From an uncultured Clostridia bacterium (GTDB taxonomy: Bacteria; Bacillota; Clostridia; TANB77; CAG-508): 8,297 bases of DNA. Under the pieces are notes generated by a model. The model did not search any database. It was not told where the DNA came from and saw only the letters and a list, made by a program, of their open reading frames with translations. The number at the start of each line of letters is the position of its first letter. Position 1 is the stretch's first letter. A program made the position numbers and the translations under genes. Where the stretch lies: contig CAKPLV010000030.1 in the NCBI GenBank assembly GCA_934167735.1, positions 1 through 8,297 of the forward strand, written 5' to 3'. Positions 7,227 through 8,297 of the stretch are shown here, piece after piece.

Positions 7227-8297
7227 ATGATAAATTATAATGATGAACTAAACAATCCAACTCAATTTGATGCCATGCTAGTAAAAGAGATGGCTATTAT
7301 TGATGGTCTACAACTTTCTCAAAGTAGTTTAAAAAATTATATAAACATATATGTTGATGAAATATCAACAACATTTGCAAATGATGAAGTATTTAAAAAC
7401 ATGCTATTAGCAAGTTTAGAAACAGCCCTACTTCAAATAGGAATTAACACAACAGATTTAACAAACTTATATAATATTTTAGATATTATATCATCTCAAA
7501 AAACTTCATTAGCTGAAAGTATAGATCAATATAATAAACTATTTGGAAAAGTAGAAAAAAATATTAATATAGTTAAAGAAATATTACAAAAAACAATAAA
7601 TTCTTTTGAACAACTTTCTGCAATTTCAAATAAAACAATTGGTACAAACAAAGAAAATTCAGATAAATTAAAAGAAGCAAAACAAGCAATTATGGGATCT
7701 GCTGGAAAAAGCACAAAACAAAGAAAAAATATTACAAGAAACATTAAAGAAATTACAGATAAAGCCTCTTCAGATTTATTATGTTTCTTTCCTAAAAATG
7801 ATAATGATATATTTGCAGTTTCAACAGTTCAAGATACATATAAAGTATTATTTAACGAAAAATCTGCAACAGTACGCATAGATAAAGATGATTTCAATTT
7901 TACATTAAAAACAATCGGAGTTCAAATATCAAACTCAGAAAATGTATTATTAATATCACGCGAAGCACCTGGATACTTCATAATTACAAATATGCCAATT
8001 GAAGTACCATCATATATAAGTGTATCACGTATAGACAGAAATAAAAATTTCATAGAAATTGGTGTTACAAACCCTGTTTTAAGTATTTCTGTTACAAAAA
8101 ATGAAATCGCATTCTCAGACGAACTTGAAGAACCAACAACAGTAAAACCAAACCATGCAAAAACAATTTCTGTTAGTCCATCAGAAGATGAGCCACTTCC
8201 AAAGAAATTATTAAATAAAACTTTTTCAACTGGTGATACAATACCTATGCATCAAGATATAATACAAAATATAGCACAACCAATAATACAACAACAG
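7227..8297 (+). CDS. Unrecognised, probably cytosolic protein; partial, open at the right edge
   Basis: An open frame of 357 codons reaches the last base with no stop. I do not recognise the family. No signal peptide or membrane segment is visible. Residues 1-180 look alpha-helical. Residues about 92-135 ('SLAESIDQYNKLFGKVEKN' and onward) and the Lys-rich stretch 146-180 could form coiled coil. Residues about 185-295 are beta-rich ('LLCFFPKNDNDIFAVST', 'TVRIDKDDFNFTLKTIGVQI', 'YFIITNMPIEVPSYISVSRI'). After about 298 the chain turns Pro/Glu/Gln-rich and probably disordered ('EEPTTVKP', 'EDEPLPKKL', ending 'AQPIIQQQ'), which suggests a linker to a further domain outside the window. It has its own promoter and ribosome binding site and diverges from the surface-protein unit across a shared 237-bp control region. 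A shared regulator is possible, but a functional link is not shown. Confidence 0.8.
   Translation, partial: MINYNDELNNPTQFDAMLVKEMAIIDGLQLSQSSLKNYINIYVDEISTTFANDEVFKNMLLASLETALLQIGINTTDLTNLYNILDIISSQKTSLAESIDQYNKLFGKVEKNINIVKEILQKTINSFEQLSAISNKTIGTNKENSDKLKEAKQAIMGSAGKSTKQRKNITRNIKEITDKASSDLLCFFPKNDNDIFAVSTVQDTYKVLFNEKSATVRIDKDDFNFTLKTIGVQISNSENVLLISREAPGYFIITNMPIEVPSYISVSRIDRNKNFIEIGVTNPVLSISVTKNEIAFSDELEEPTTVKPNHAKTISVSPSEDEPLPKKLLNKTFSTGDTIPMHQDIIQNIAQPIIQQQ

Noticed and set aside
7692..7716. P-loop-like 'GSAGKST' in the plus-strand gene
   Set aside because: Spacing is G-x-x-G-K-S-T, not the G-x4-G-K-[ST] of a Walker A motif, and no Walker B or nucleotide-binding context follows.
7526..7744. 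Minus-strand open frame of 72 residues, Phe/Leu/Ile-rich
   Set aside because: Antisense of the coiled-coil region of the plus-strand gene. The hydrophobic look comes from complementing Lys/Asn/Glu codons.

Overview
The window is very AT-rich and reads as a low-GC Firmicute, most likely an uncultured gut Clostridia-type lineage. This rests on A/T-ending codons throughout, strong AGGAGG-type ribosome binding sites, extended -10 promoters, and a giant secreted Gly/Thr/Asn-rich surface protein of a style common in gut Clostridia. Taxonomy below phylum level is inference.

Layout. About 7 kb of the minus strand is a two-gene unit transcribed leftward from an extended -10 promoter near 7036-7064. 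The first gene (6989 to 6459) encodes a small membrane-anchored protein with an extracellular FxLYD-like beta domain. Nine bases later comes a giant cell-surface protein (start 6449) that runs off the left edge of the window. Its modules, in order, are a signal/anchor segment, a beta-sandwich stalk, an InlB-type repeat, a beta-helix entry motif, an inserted Trp/Tyr-rich domain, a very long Gly-rich beta-helix of '[VIF]-[YF]-G-G-[GSN]-[NYD]' rungs, and further beta domains. The reading frame is interrupted once, by an in-frame TGA at 2823-2825. The same frame then stays open for another 940 codons to base 1 with no frameshift. I therefore read 1-6449 as one gene of at least 2,149 codons with a nonsense change (or a base error), not as two genes.

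On the right, a divergent plus-strand gene starts at 7227 and runs open to the window end (357 codons seen). It looks cytosolic, with an alpha-helical/coiled-coil N-terminal half, a beta-rich middle and a Pro/Gln-rich tail. I do not recognise its family.

The 237-bp intergenic region (6990-7226) carries two back-to-back promoters whose -35 boxes are 99 bp apart. Between them lie four copies of (G/A)TTACA spaced exactly 11 bp apart, which looks like a helically phased operator able to control the surface-protein unit, the divergent gene, or both. No RNA genes, insertion sequences, CRISPR arrays or convincing terminators were seen.
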